Below are positions 23,401-38,400 of a stretch of 64,000 bases of DNA, one piece after another. The position numbers were made by a program, and so were the translations under genes. This stretch comes from Girardinichthys multiradiatus. Taxonomy: Eukaryota > Chordata > Actinopteri > Cyprinodontiformes > Goodeidae. The stretch spans positions 22,977,119 to 23,041,118 of the forward strand of contig NC_061808.1 in the NCBI RefSeq assembly GCF_021462225.1, read 5' to 3'. Below the pieces are notes generated by a model that was given only the letters and a program-made list of their open reading frames with translations, was not told the DNA's origin and ran no database searches. Each line of letters opens with the position of its first letter. Within the stretch, counting starts at the first letter, position 1.

Positions 23401-26400
23401 ATGGACTGTGGTTAACAGATGAGTTTATTGCTCAGCTCTACCAGTTCTAATAAGGGGAGCAGTCAAATACCTTGCTCGAATAATGCCAGGTGCCTTATTC
23501 ATGATTTAGAAAAACAAGTGGTTTATCTACAATAAGGGATATTTAATCAATGGGATTAAATATTTATTTTATTTTATTTTTGTTACCCACTTTGCCTCTA
23601 TTCCTGTTCTTTTTCTTTGGTGTATCTGCTTCTAACTCTTCATCTTCATGGAAACTGTCCCCATTTTCCTCTGCCTCCAGAACTCTCTACAAAAAGCAAA
23701 CATACACAGATTACCTTAAAGTGATGCAAGGCAGAAGAAATTTATAAAGAGGCCGAACAATAAAACAAAGAGATCTGGGTAGACTTAAAGACATCTTTGT
23801 TGACTTTTTTTCTTTTTTTTTTTTTTACATTTTTAATGTGTATGACAGATTTTGTTACACAAGAGAAGAAGTGTAACTAATTTAATGTTTTGGAACCAGT
23901 GGTTATAAGTCAAATACAGAAGCATCCTAAAGCTACAGTCATGAATTAACTGCAGAGGTGAGAAAGGAGGACATTCAGCTACATTTGAACGCTTGGTTGT
24001 TCAAAAGATACCTGTATTTCTAGAAGCGTCTCCTCGTCTTTACTGAGACTGTTTTTTTTCTCCAAAACGCTGTCCCCCCTCAGGAGAGCCTCCAAGGAGG
24101 TGGCCTCCCCTGGTGGCCCCTCACGCTTCGGGGCCAGTTCTGCTTCTGTGGAGGAAGGGTATGAATAGAATAACATAAAGAAAATATTTGTTTTCAGTAT
24201 GTGTTTCCCAACAGCACAAACACTTTCTGTACCTGTTTGTGTTTCATGATGCCTTTTAACCCCTGAACACCATTTCAATTGTTCTTTCTATGTTAAAAAA
24301 TAAACTCAGTTCTAGTTGCACTTTAAAGATAAGCTACAAGAGTCATCATCATCCTCATCACTCCTTATTTATTGTCTTTATTTATTTCGATGGAAGTGAA
24401 TTTGTGAACGCTAAAATTCACTGTACCCCTCTTTGAACTTTAAAAGCACAATAAAAATAGGATGTAAGCAAGGATGTATCTTTAAAGTTCCAAAGCGAGC
24501 CTTTGTGTTCAGAGCACTACACCAACTAATCCCCAAACCTCTAGTGTTTTTGGATCCGATGGCTTCAGAGAGGAACTTGTGAGACATTTTCTTCATCTGA
24601 TAACCCCCACCTTATCTCCATTCTCAGCACATACATGTCTAACCTTTATTGCTTTTTACCTGTGGGAACAAATATGTGGAGTCATCTGTCCAAAGCCGTG
24701 TTTTCCTTTATCTTAAATGCTTAACTTTGAACTGTAGTCTTAGTGGGGGCAAGGAAAGTCATTTTTATTCATTACTCATTTTTATATTGCGAGTGGTGGG
24801 CTACAGCTTTGACAGGATGCCAGTCCATAACAAATGATGGCAGTGTTTGAAAAACACTTGTTTATTTTTAGGGGCATATTCAAGAGAGGAGCACAAAACT
24901 CTGGGTCCTCTGTAAAGACCTTCTTGGTGGGTGCACATAATCACTTGATCAATAGATCTGACATTTAGTTTCCAATGTAAAAGCCAGAAATAATAAACAT
25001 GTGTTAACTAAACCTGTGTATTGAGAAAATGCCTTATTGCTGGCATAAGAAGTCAAATGGCTGGACTTAACTCTCCTTTCATATGTGGAGAATAAATTGA
25101 ATATCCTAACTGAGTACGTGAGGTAGCCTCACACCCTCAGTGCTGTCATCTGGACATGATGAGGGACCTGCTGCTGCTACTGTGTCTGAAACTGTGGGCC
25201 TTGTGGTTCATAATGTTAAGCTTTGCTAATACGGATCATCTACAAATTTACAGTGCTACAGAAAGGTTAAATATATGTCCGCGATGCAAAACGCCATTTC
25301 CTAGGTTATGCCTACAAAGGCCTGTGAGTATTGTCTCGTATTATGCCTGTCTGTTTTACAGTGAACCTCTACACTGTTGGGCACCTTTATAATGCTTGGC
25401 TTTATTTGAGTTTTTTTAGTAAGTAATTAAGCAATGATCATAAGGTAGCCTTTTTACATAAGGCATTCAATCTGATTCAAATGCACCAACACCAGGTCAT
25501 TTAGTATTAAGACGGTTTCATATTCCTAATTCATTATAGCCTTAACGTTATAATTGTCACCTCATCTGTTTTATTTCACAAATTTTAACCTCTTGTAAAA
25601 TGATGGTTTATCATTTAGTATTAATGTTATGGTTTGTAGCACAATGACATTGGCATCTTCGTGGTCTCAAGGTTACAAGGAATCCATTGATCCTAAATAT
25701 GTCACGATGTGCTGTCTTCACTCTGAGACAACTGCTTCTGATGTTCCCTAATACTGTGCATTTTATTTCGGCTGTGTAAGCAGATGTATACCCTTACCTA
25801 TTTTTCTCTCCCTCTTTTTTCTTTCTTTTCTTTTTTGGTAGCCTATTTTCCCTTCTTGTGGAAAAACTGGATTCTTTTCCTGTTTCCTTCAGCCCTGGCT
25901 ATTGGATCACTCCATACATAACTTAGCTGACTCAACCAAATGCAGGTTTGGACAAAACCATTTGATGGCGGCCTCAGAGAACATCCATCTTTATTATTAA
26001 TTTAGACGCTTAAACACGTCATTTAGCCAGAGTCGGTTTCATTCTGAACTTAAGTAGAATTTATAGAAAATACAACACAAAAAACTTTATTATTCCAGGT
26101 TTTACAAAGGTCTAGGACACATTAAGTCGACCATTAACTCCTCTGTCTGCAGAACTATTCAAGAATCAAATGAGAGGCTATCTGTTCACCAGTCAAGCTT
26201 GACTATAATTTGGTCCTCAACAGGACAATGATCACAGCAGCAAAACAAAAAACGCAATGGCCCAAAAACCGCATCACGGTGTTGCACTGGCCCAGTCAAT
26301 GTCTAAACCTTAACCTGATTGAAATGCTGATTTGGGACCATAAAAGAGCTGGGCAGAAACAAATGTCTGCAAACCTTAAATTCCTCCCCAATTATGGAAG

Positions 26401-29400
26401 CAAGAAAATTGCTACTTCAAGCTCCTGTTGCTAAAGATGGTTCTTAACATGATTAAATCTTGGACAGTACTTTGTTTTTGTTGTGACTGTTTTGACATAA
26501 ATAGAAACTTTATATTTCCTCTTCCCGTTTTAATTCAACGATAAAGGATAAAATTACCCCCAAACCATGAGCTATGATCTAAAAACAGAAATAGTCCCTG
26601 CATTTTTTTTATTCCAAAGGATGCCATGTAAATGTTTTTTAAAAGCAATTTTCATATGTTCAAATGATCAAACTTTAGCACAAAATTTAGCTTTCACTTA
26701 ATCAGGCTTTGTCTCAGAAGATACTCTGGATCTGGATATTTTTCATTTGGAATCTCTCTTTATAAGGCAGAGATTGTTCAATCACCAAAGCTCCACTTAA
26801 TAGTTCTGATGCTGGCTTAAAGTAAACCTCTTGTAGGAAGTCCTACAAATAGAGAGTTTTTTTATTTACCCTGAATACCCCGGTAGAGCGTCTCTCAATG
26901 TAGCAATGAGCCACTCTTACTAAAGGCAGAGACATCACAGATTAACCTGGGCTCAACTCAACATCTGCTTAGTTTCATACATACCACCAAACAGCCATGT
27001 GCATTTTAGATAGATACGCATTATACATTTTTGGACAATGTTGCGACATAATGCAGTTTTGTGCATTTTCTTGAGCCTTATACTAAAGAGGGCAAAATGA
27101 TTCCAGTCTCCTTTACAGGAGCTCTGACATCCAAAACACAAACCAAAGGATGTACAAGAATGAGGGCTTAAAAATCACAGCTTTGCAACTGTTTCAAAGC
27201 AGATCCTCTGTGTGCCTGTGCACACAGAAAAGCCTTTGTTCAGAAGGCATATTAGTAGAAAAGCATTTGACAAAACGCTGGAGGAAGGGATTTGCATTCC
27301 TCTGTTGTGTTATCATATAACATTTAAGACAACCTACACAGCGATATCCTGTAAATGCTTTCCAGCTTTATCGTCAAACAACCCATGTTGCATTTTCAAC
27401 TTTTGGTTTTATAGTTTGGCTGGTTGCTAAGTGGCAGCTCTAGGGGGTTTCTAGTTTTTTGCGTTTTTTTACACAAAGAAGGACTCCCTTTCCTGTGCAT
27501 GAAGAACAATCATTCTTTGCAGAACGCTCTGGAGTATTATATTGCATCTAGAAGACATGGAAGAGGGAACAACAATACTAAAAAGCAGAAACAAAGAATC
27601 GTCTTTATTCCTCCTCTTATCGGGTTCCTTGGTATTCTACTGCTAAATCCCCCATTAGACAAAATGTTGTGTACATGCAGGGATGAGAACTGACCAAAAA
27701 AAAAACACATACTGCCTTCTGATAAGGCTAAGCTGCATTTTAATACCTCATGGACAAACAACTACAGAGGCCCAGTTTGGGCTCTCCTATGTTGCAGTGG
27801 GGGAGCAAGAGTGATGTGTGGGGGTGAATACGAGTGTTTGTGTGTCTACAGCCACAGAACAGTGAGAGGGGCATTGATTTGAAGGAAAGAATGAACCTTG
27901 AGAACTGGTGAGAGAGAGCCTAACCAGAGCCAGATGGTCTGATAGAAAGAATTAATAAAAAAAGCGGAGTGCAGATACACAGCAACATCAGGACATACTT
28001 ATAAGTGCAAGTTGCATGAAAAAATAACTAGAGGCGTGGATTAAAATAAGTTATCCTATGCAAGGGTCACTACTGCAGTGCTCAGGGTTTTCATTGTGCA
28101 TAGGTGTAACTGACTGACGGAGTTGTTTACATTACCTAGCCGGAGCTCACACAGGCGGAGCTGGGGATCCAGGGGTGGGTGGAGTCGCCTCTTTTTCCTC
28201 CAGCAACGAGCAGGGTACGTATACATCTGCCCTGCTGCCTGGCCTGGACCAACACACATACCCACACACATACGATAGCAGGCACACTAGAAGAATTTCT
28301 AACATCAACTACCAACATTTTAACAATTTATGCAATGAGTTCCAGCACAACAGACACACAGAAAAACATATTGAGGCCTTGTTTTTCCCCCAACCCTTTT
28401 TGTGTCCAGATTTCAGTGTTGTTCAGTATCTGATCCCAGTCAGATTCCAGAAACCTTTTATTGTCATATGATGGATTTCCTTTGCTGCTTTGAGAATTTT
28501 AATTTCTACTTTGCATCTTAGCTGGACAGGAACCCCTATTCCAGAAAAAGACATAAAAAAACACAGAATGCTAGAAAAACATACATGACAAAACTCTATT
28601 GAATTTTATTTTTCCTTTGCCTTTAATCCTTATTCCCCATCAGCTTTGGAAAAAAAACAGATGAAGGGAAGGGGGCAGGGGTGTAGGGGGGTTTGATTAT
28701 GTCCACATGAGCAAAGAGAAAAAAAATCAAGAGAAGGAGGTGGAGGCATCAACCCAGAATAAATGCATATAATGCGAGTTAGGTCTGCCACAAAGTATAG
28801 GGTGTGGCCTGAAGGGCTTTGCATACAAAATGGAGCGCAGACTATTTATGTCCAAATCTCTGCAAGAAGCAGATTGTCCCCTTTGGCTGTACAGAGGAAC
28901 CACATGTGCATGGCGAATTCTGAATGCTCGATGCAGGATAAATCAGTGATGGGTACCTGATGAGATACATATAGTTAAGGTTATGTTTATCAAAAATTTC
29001 TGTTAGTTAAGAATTCAGGAAATATGCTGACTCGTTTCCAAGGATTATTTTAGCACTCGAAGCAGAATGAAGGAACTGGCCTAAATCCACGAATCCACTA
29101 AATCCTTCAGTTCATTATATGTATCTTACAAACTTCCTTGACTTGACACTTGTTTACTTGGCAAGCATGTGCTAAAAACACAAATAAGCGAGGCAAACTA
29201 CTTTAGATATTTCCTGTCCTTGTATGGTAAATCTTTTGACTTAATTAGAGAAATGGTAAGAGATATTGATCTATAGATCCAATGGACCTCTGTTAAATCA
29301 GCCAAATCATGGACGGAGGGCGGATTCAGTACCAGGAACAAAAGAGCAAAAAAATCAAAAATAAGGCCAACTTAGGTTTAAACTACGACATGGAAAGTCG

Positions 29401-32400
29401 GAGGTCAAAGCCCAAGAGAAAAATCAAATATGACTGCTGCAAACATGAAACCTTGTCAATGTTGTGGGAACAAATTGTTAATTTGCATTTTTTTGACAGC
29501 TTGTATCACATCAAACTGGAGCCAAACAATTTCTATTTGTTACCATGTTTCTTCACTGTTTGAATGCATAAAATTGAAAGCAATACACTCATCAGCCACT
29601 TTATCAGTTATACCTTTTGAACAGATTGTTAACACATATAGCAAATTAGTCACATAAGAGAATCTCAGTGTATTTAGACATATGAATGTGGTGAAGACAA
29701 CTTGCTGAATTTCAAACCGACCATCTGAATGGGGAAGAAAGGGGATTTAAGACACTTTGATCCTAGCATGGTTATAAGTGCCAGACTTGTCTGACTATTT
29801 CAGCAACTGCTGATCAACTAGGATTTCAACACACAGAAATTTCGACTTCACAGAGACTTTTCAGAAAAATACAAAATAAACAGTATTCAGCAGCGGTGTG
29901 GAAAGAGGTCAGAGAATAATGGGTAAACTGGTTCAAGATGATAGACAACAATAGCACCAAGAACGTCTCATTACTAGCAAAGTATAAAGAACACCATCTC
30001 TAAACACACATAATTTCAGACCTTGAAGTAGACGGGCTACAGCAGTAGAAGACCACATTAGGTGCCACTCCTGTCAGCTAAGAACAGGAAACTGAGGCTA
30101 TAGTTCACACAGGCTCAACAAAACTGGATAATAACAGATGGGAAAATGTTGCCTGGCTTGATTTCATCGTCAAGACACTTATGGTAAAATCAGCATTTGG
30201 TGTAAACAACATGAAAGCATGGATCTATCCTGCTTTGTATCGACAGATCAGGCTGCTACTGGTGCTGTAATGGTGTGGGGCATATATTTACTTGACAAAC
30301 TTTAGGCCTCTCTGTACCAATTGAACATCATTTTAACACAACAGCCTCTCTGAGTATTGCTGACCATGTCCATTCCTTTAACACTCCAGTGCATCCATCT
30401 TCTGATAGCTACTACCAGCAGGATAATGCACCATGTCTTGGAGCTTAACTCATCCCAAACTGGTTCCTTGAAAATGACCATGAGCTCACTGCACTCATAT
30501 GGCCTCCAGAATAACCACATCTTAGTCCAATAGAGTACGTCTGGGATACACCTTATTGAATCTATGCCGCCAAGTATTAGAGAAGCTCTAAAGGTAAATA
30601 ATAGCCCAACCTTGTACTAGCAGGGTCTACCTAATAAAGTGGTTGAATGTTGAGTGTATGCTGCTATACAGATTGTAATGTTAATAGCATGACAACAATT
30701 AAATATATATTAAATATCCTGGTTTTTAGACTTGCAACTAGAATGGGCTTAACCTACGTCTGGCATTATTTGTAGATCAGTTTCACCTTCTGAGAGAAGC
30801 GCTTCATGAATATATCAATAGTGGGGTATCATTAATATCCACCAAAACTAAAAAAAACTACTTAATGAACTTACTGCAGCAATGACCTTCCTCATGCTTC
30901 AGGCATTTAAAAAGTCAATAACAGATTATAATAAAACCCAGAACTACTTTTCTAATTTTCTGTAGCAGCAAGCTGTGCCGTAAGGCTTGCAAGTCAGCAC
31001 AAACAACTGCGTTATTATTTTTACTTCTGTCTTTCTCAATAATATTATAGCTGACAATATTTTGCTGCTCTTTCTGCTCAGGAAGGCAAAATAATATGTT
31101 CTGTGTTGAGACCTTTGCATAGTCTATTTTTTGGAGGTCTTAGTTTGGCCTATATATGCTGAAATATTGGCTCAACAGACAGCCCCCTTTATCATGTACA
31201 AATTCTCCGCAGTAACACATTTTAGGTCAAATCAGGTGGGTTGCAAAATGTACCTAGTCACAATTCTGCAGGGAGAACTGGATTTCTTTTTAGGACTAAG
31301 CAGATTTGTTGGCCCTGGTAGAGTAGCTTACCTGGTCGGCGGTGGTGCTTTTCCATCCAGATGTAGCAGTTGTTCTGAGCCACGCCGGTTTGAGAGTCCA
31401 AGAAGGGCATCCGCACGCTGCGCTCAGCACAGAGGCGGGCATTGTAGCTGCGACAGTGTTCAATGGCTTCTTTATAAAACTGGTCACCCAGCCTGAATCC
31501 AGAAAATAAGAAAAACAAGAACATAGATAGCCTGACAACATTTATACATTTACAGAGGCAGGCAAGAAAACAGCAAAATCTATCAGACTAATTTGCTTTT
31601 CGTTCTACAGCAATTACCCCATTCATTCCACATCTGTACTACATTAAGAAGACATTTATTTGACGAAAATTACTTACCCATGAGTTTATGTCCTATTTGT
31701 GCTATCAATCACAGCAGTATTAAGCATGTTTCTGTGATTTCAGCTTTTTCTTTGTGATGACATGTTGTTGCTGTTAAATTCATAACATGTAAAAGCTGAA
31801 ATTTTTTAGGATGGCAATAACATCTTCTGCAAGGCTGATGATTTCGTATCACCCTGAACTCAAACATTAGGACTTATTGCCCAAAACACTATATGTCTAA
31901 ACATGTCTGAATACATCTCTTTCAGGGTTAAATCAAATCAGCCAGTCATTCATTATGTTTAGACTTAAAATATATGTCAGAGATTAAGCTCAAAGCCATG
32001 CTTAGTTATAGTGCAGATTTACAGATCTTTGTTATTGCTTCTTTGTCAAAAATGTTTTAGATTACCCACCTAATTTTAATATCAGATCAGGAAAACACAA
32101 AACCCAGTTTTCAAATGATGTTTTTATTCATTAAGAGAAAAAACACAATCTAAACAAATCTGTCCCATTGTGAAAATTGTAATTGACTCTTTGTTAAACC
32201 AGGAATTACCTGTGATAAACCACATTTTTTGGTACAATTTCACAAACCACACCAAGGCTGGATTACTGTCAGACCTGTAGAATCAAACAGAGACTGATAT
32301 AGAACCTCTCTACAACACGCAGTAAGCAAAGGATCTCAAAAAGCAACAAATTATGTAAAGAAATTCAAGAGTAGATAAAAAAGAAAGTCCCAGACATCAG

Positions 32401-35400
32401 TCAGTCTGGAAATGGTTTAATAGCCATTTCTAAGGTTCTGGGACACTTGCAAACTGCAGTGAGGGTCATTATCTACAAATGGAAAAAGTGGAACAGTTTT
32501 AAACCTTACCAGGTGTGACCATCCTACCAAAGGTCCTACAAGAGTGCATAAACAACTGATCCAGGATGTCACAAAAGAACCCAAATCATTTGCCAAAAAA
32601 ACATCTTGATGAACCCCAAGCCTTTTGGGAAATATTCTGTGGACTGACGTGACAAAGGTGGAACTTTTTGGAAGCCATGTTCATCTGAAGTCAAACTAAC
32701 AGAACATTTCAGAAAAAGAACATTAAAAAGACAGTCAAACATGAAGATGGTAGTGTGATGGTCTTGGGCGTAGCTTCTTCAGGTCGTGGATGAGTTTCCA
32801 TAATTGAGAGAACCATGAATGTTTCTCTCTCTCTCACAAAAGCAAGAAACACTGGACAAATACTCTTTATCAGATTCTTTGCATTGCTTTATCACAGAAA
32901 ATCCTAAAAAAAATGTACTGGCATTTGTGTAGTAGCATAGCAAAATGTGCAAGATATTGTATACTATGTAGAAAAGACTGCATGAAAATAATAAATAGGT
33001 TTCAGCATTTTGAAGTTGTTTTTTAAGTCTTTAAGTCCATGTACTGTAACGCCTGGATTCTGTAGGTTCACCAGATTTAGAAGGAAAGCAACACTAGTGA
33101 AAATTAGACACAAACAGAAGAGAGTGAAGAGAAGCATGGAAGAAATGAAGATGAGCCAAGCAATGGTAAATATGCCTCATCCCGTCAAAATGAAAGATGA
33201 GTGGACATGTCAGACGGAAAATCATGCAACAAAACAGTCGTGTCAATTCAACATTGACAAAGAAGACGGTATAATTCAGGATGAACGTCATTAATAACCT
33301 CCAAGGACCAGGTCAAGTCAGGTTTGGGTCAGGGTAGAAGTACTAAAGACATTGAAATGACATCAAGATCAGTACCTTTCACAAAGGACAAAGACACCTG
33401 TGGGACATGAGAAATACACAAAAGAGACTCTGCTATTAGCATCATGTGGAAGATTTTCTCAACTTGACATTGTTTAAGCCAGCAAATGCAGTCCTGTGAG
33501 AGATAGTGTATCCAGTCTGCCAGAGCTGTGTTTGGTTTTTGTTTTACAGAGAATGCACACATGTCAGCTTCCTTGACCATCACCAGTGCAGACGAGGAGT
33601 CTGTGAATACTCCGAACAGACATGTACATAATAGCAAGATGGATAAAAACAAAGACATAGGCCCCAATTTAGAAAAATGTGCAGTATGTGATGTGACAGA
33701 GGAAAAAAAAGGACTGAGTAACACTGAGTCTAAGATCACTCTTTGATATTACATTTTACATAATAAATATGATTTATAATGCATTTTTGTACAAGTGGAA
33801 ATAAATTGGACATGTTTTGTTGAAAAGTGCCTTGAGATGTGATCAGTTGTAAAGTGGCTCTACAAAAATAAACTGAATTTAATTGACTGAATTAAGATAG
33901 TGAATCAAGAAGATTTCGGAAAAGGATGACTTTGGACTGAAGCAAATGTCGGTTCAGATTAATTTGAAAAAAAAGAAAAGATTGCATATGGGAATGGCTA
34001 TAAGGAGGAAAAAGGGAAACACTAATTAAATTATGCATTAGACATTTGGAGAACAGACTAAAGTCCCTGTTTTCGATTTTATTTACTTTTAATGCAAATT
34101 ACCTCTAAGCTTTACATACAAATGACAGAACAATGAGCAGAGCTTAGTCAGAAATATCTTGTCATCAACCCTTGAAAAGCGGATGAGTGGGAATTACAAC
34201 GGAGTGTGTTCTTGGGAAAATAGTCAGGTAATACATAGAAAGTACCTTCAAAATGTGGCTAAAAAAAGAAATCACAGAAATCACTAATATCCTATGAAGC
34301 ACTTTGGATTGCTTTATATGAATGGTGCAATATAAAAAACTGGCCTTACCTTACCTTTAAAGTTAAAGGTGATTAAAATCGCAAACAAATCTATTAGCAC
34401 TCAGGTACAGATTGTGGAAAAGGCTAAAGATCAATTGATCTTTTATTGCAGTAGCATATCGTCACACTGCAAAATTTAAAAAGAACAACCTTTAATTTGG
34501 TCCTCCAAGTGGAGGAGTTCAAGAATCTAGGGGTCTTGTTCACGAGTGAAGGAAGAATGGAGCGGGAGATCGACAGACGGATCGGTGCGGCTGCCGCAGT
34601 AATGGAGGCACTGTGCCGGTCTGTTGTGGTGAAGAGAGAGCTGAGCCGAAAAGCGAAGCTCTCGATTTACTGGTCGGTCTACGTTCCTACCCTCACCTAT
34701 GGCCATGAACTTTGGGTCATGACCGAAAGAACGAGATCCCGGAAACAAGCGGCTGAAATGAACTTCCTCTGTAGGGTTGCCGGGCACTCCCTTAGAGATA
34801 GGGTGAGGAGCTCGGCCATCTGGGAGGGGCTCGGAGTAGAGCCGCTGCTCCTCCACATCGAGAGGAGCCAGTTGAGGTGGCTTGGGCATCTATACCGGAT
34901 GCCTCCTGGACACCTTCCTCGGGAGGTGTTGCAGGCACGTCCCACTGGGAGGAGGTCCAGGGGACAGCCCAGGACTAGCTGGAGGGACTATGTCTCTCGG
35001 CTGGCCAGGGAACGCCTTGGGCTCCCCCCAGAGGAGCTGGAAGACGTGTCTGAGGAGAGGGACGTCTGGGCGTCTCTGCTGAGTCTGCTGCCCCCGCGAC
35101 CCGGTCCCGGATAAAGCGGAAGACGACGAGTACGAGTACCTTTAATTTGAAGACCACAGGTATTTGTATGTTCCCTTTAATGTACATATGAATTTGAGTC
35201 AAACCCTGTTTCATATAATGTTCGCCCACTCTTTGCAGCTACAAAAGCTTAAGTTATGAGGTCAGACACTGACAGTGGACAAGATGTCTACGCTCTAATT
35301 TAACCTAAAGGTGTTCTAACAGGTTGCGATCTGGGCTCTGTGTATTCTGTGCATGTAAGTTTTTCCACACCAGACTCTATTATCCATTTCTTTATGGACC

Positions 35401-38400
35401 TTACCATTGTGCACTGTTACACAGTCCTGTTAGAACAGGATAGGACTATCCCAAAACTGTTGGGATAACTGTGAGGCCCAGACTTATCTACTGGATTGCA
35501 AGGCAGAGAAGTTTAATGAACCACACTCATACTTTTACACTGCCACTCCTTTAGAGTGCAGTAAATTAAAATTCAAGAGAATTTGATAAGTTTAACTCAA
35601 ACTGCGTCTATTCCCAGTTTATAAATCTTTTAAAGACGCGACTGTAAATAAGAGAAAACTTTAGCTGCTAGTTGCTCAGCCCCATGTCGTTTCTGGCTTC
35701 AAATGCATGAGAAGGTTGTTGGCAGAAGTTATCTGTCAGACAGACCTAGAGAAATGAGGAATGCAGCTGGTGCTTTTGCTAACACATGTTTATACAGTAT
35801 GAGAGCAGCAGTCACAATGCAGATATTCAGAAGAGACTTCCTGTCACATAACTCACATTCCCAGAGGTGAAACATTATCTCTGCTGTCACTATTTGTTGC
35901 CTGAACTAAAATGTGTGTATGGACCTGCAGGCACTTCTCCTCATCTCTCTGTTCCCATCTTCTTCATCACCCTGGCTGTATGTTTCTGTCCTGCTTTCAA
36001 CAGTCGAGCGCCTGTGCAGCCTCCTCAGGCAGCTATATAAATTCTTACATAAGTGAGCTGCTGTGAATTGTCTGTGAGGTGTTTTCAATACTTCAGTAAA
36101 AAAATTATGAAAATCTATTTTGGTCATGAAGCACAAGCTGTCCTGCGCCACCTGGCTCCTGATAAACAGCATTAAACGCACCATTTGTGGTTCATTTAGT
36201 GCCAATATATGTTCAATACCACTGCAGATGTTTATTAAGCACTTGAAAATAAATAGTAATTAGTAACTCCACCCTCTAATTAGCCAGCAAGTTTAAACAG
36301 CTATCACCCAATGAGAAAAAGTTAAGTTAAACCCTCTAAACCAGGGCTAGAGCTAGAGGGGTGGCCAGGATAAGACTGGCCACCTCTGAAACCTTATTAG
36401 ATAACTAAGGTGCCACCCAGGTCACACACCTGTCAATCACCTGGTGTTGAAAGACACGCGATTAAAGTAAAAGACAGACATGATTTATGGTCACTGTTTC
36501 TGTTTATGTGCAAGGTGACGCGTACTGAATACTAAAGGACCTTTGAGAGCATCAAACTATTTCTTAATCTCTAAATGCCAGATCTAAATGCAAAGATCTC
36601 CAAAGATAGCAAAGATTTTATGATGTGGATGAAATTGTGAACAGTTCCAAATAGCAGGCAGTTTGACCCAAAATCTTCATTGCTAGAACACTGAAGATGA
36701 TGCTAGATTTCTGCATCACAGTGAGTCCAAGTATACATTCAAATCCACATAAGCATGATTTGATGAGAGAAAAATTTAATTTTGGTTTGATGCAAGCCGG
36801 CGCCCAAAACTAAAGTCGACCAAAAATCAGTGGGGTCACCTGAAGAGGACTGTGGATAAGAGATGCCCACAGCATCTGAGAGATTTAGAGAAGTTTCTGC
36901 TAGGCAAAATGGGCAAATATTGCCAAGGCTGAATCCTGAAATTGAATCAAATGGTGCTTTAACAAAGTATCAGTTTAAGGGTTTGCACACTTATCCAACA
37001 ACATCAATGCAGATTTTGATTCAAACAGATTTATTTTTATTTTGAAATGTGCAGGATAAATTTCACATATCCAATGTGGAAAAAGCTTTGGAATTTTTTA
37101 ACATGGTATAATTTTACATCACAAAGACCAGAATGATAAAGGGGGTGTTTACACTTTAGAGAGCCACAAACTATTCTGCTTATAAAGTTAAAATCATGCA
37201 TTCACACCACTGACTCAGCAGTAAAACAGAAAATTGATTAGGCATGTAACACCTGTACAAAGCTATGCCTGTGTGCAGACATAGCTTTCTAATAAAGCTT
37301 GCAGATACACTTGCTAAAACTATTTGCTCAACAACTCCACCAGTCTTCAAATTCCGTTGTTACAATCCCTTCCATGGCCACAGGTGTATAAAATCCAACA
37401 CATTGTCTGCATGCTGTTACATTTATCTATGAAAGAATAATTCATTCTGAGTAGCTCAGTGAATTCCAGTGTGGTAACATAATGTGATCCTACCTGTGCA
37501 ATAAATCCAACATTAAATTTCCTCACGACTAAGTATTCAGAGTCAACTCAACCTAGTGGTATTATAACATAGTGGAAGTGAATGGGAACGGCAGTAATTC
37601 AGCGACAAAGGAGTAGGACATGTAAAATCACAGAGAGGTCAGCGGATGCTGGGGTAAGGAGGTTGCCAACTATCTGCAAAGTGAACAGCTGCAGACTTCC
37701 AAACTCCATGTGGCCTTCAGATTAGCACAAAAACAGTGCATAAAGAGCTTGATTGAATAATTTTCTGTGGCCAAGCAGCTGCATCCAAGCCTTACTTCAT
37801 TATGTGCAATGCAAAGATTCAGTGGTGTAAAGCATGACAGCACTGGACTCGAGAACAGTGGAGACATGATCTCTGAAGTAGTAAATTGGGCCTGTCTGTT
37901 TGATAATCCAATGGACAAATCTGGATTTTAGAGATCCCAGAAAAATGATAGTTGCCCAACTGCCAAATGTTAAGTTTAAAGCAAAGGGGAATATGCTGTT
38001 GGGATGTTTTTCAGGAAGTGGACTCGGCACCTCAGTACCAATGAAGGCAACTCCTAATGTTTAAAGGTACCAAGACATTTTGGAGAAATCAAGGGTTCCA
38101 ACATGAGGGTAACAGTTTGGTGATGACCCCTTTCTGTTCTATCAGCACAGACAACAAGGTTCACAAAGAGATAGATGAGCAACTATTGTGTAAGAGAACT
38201 TGGCTGGTTTCCACAGAGTCCTGACCTGAAACTGGTAGAACAACTCAGGATGAATAACAAAGAAGAGTGTGATACGGGCTTTTTTGTCCATCATCAGTGT
38301 CTGACCTCACAAATGTGCTTCTGGAAAAATCATCATGGTGATAACATTGCAAATGGTGAAACGACATCATATTAAACCCTATGGATTAGGTATGTGATTC

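Noticed and set aside
33010..33294. 94-codon Lys/Met-rich frame in dpf3 intron 1
   Set aside because: No recognisable domain and no neighbouring exons in phase; low-complexity chance frame.
34497..35114. 205-codon uninterrupted frame as a possible host gene
   Set aside because: It is the C-terminal part of a fish LINE ORF2, starting inside the RT region, with a typical LINE tail.
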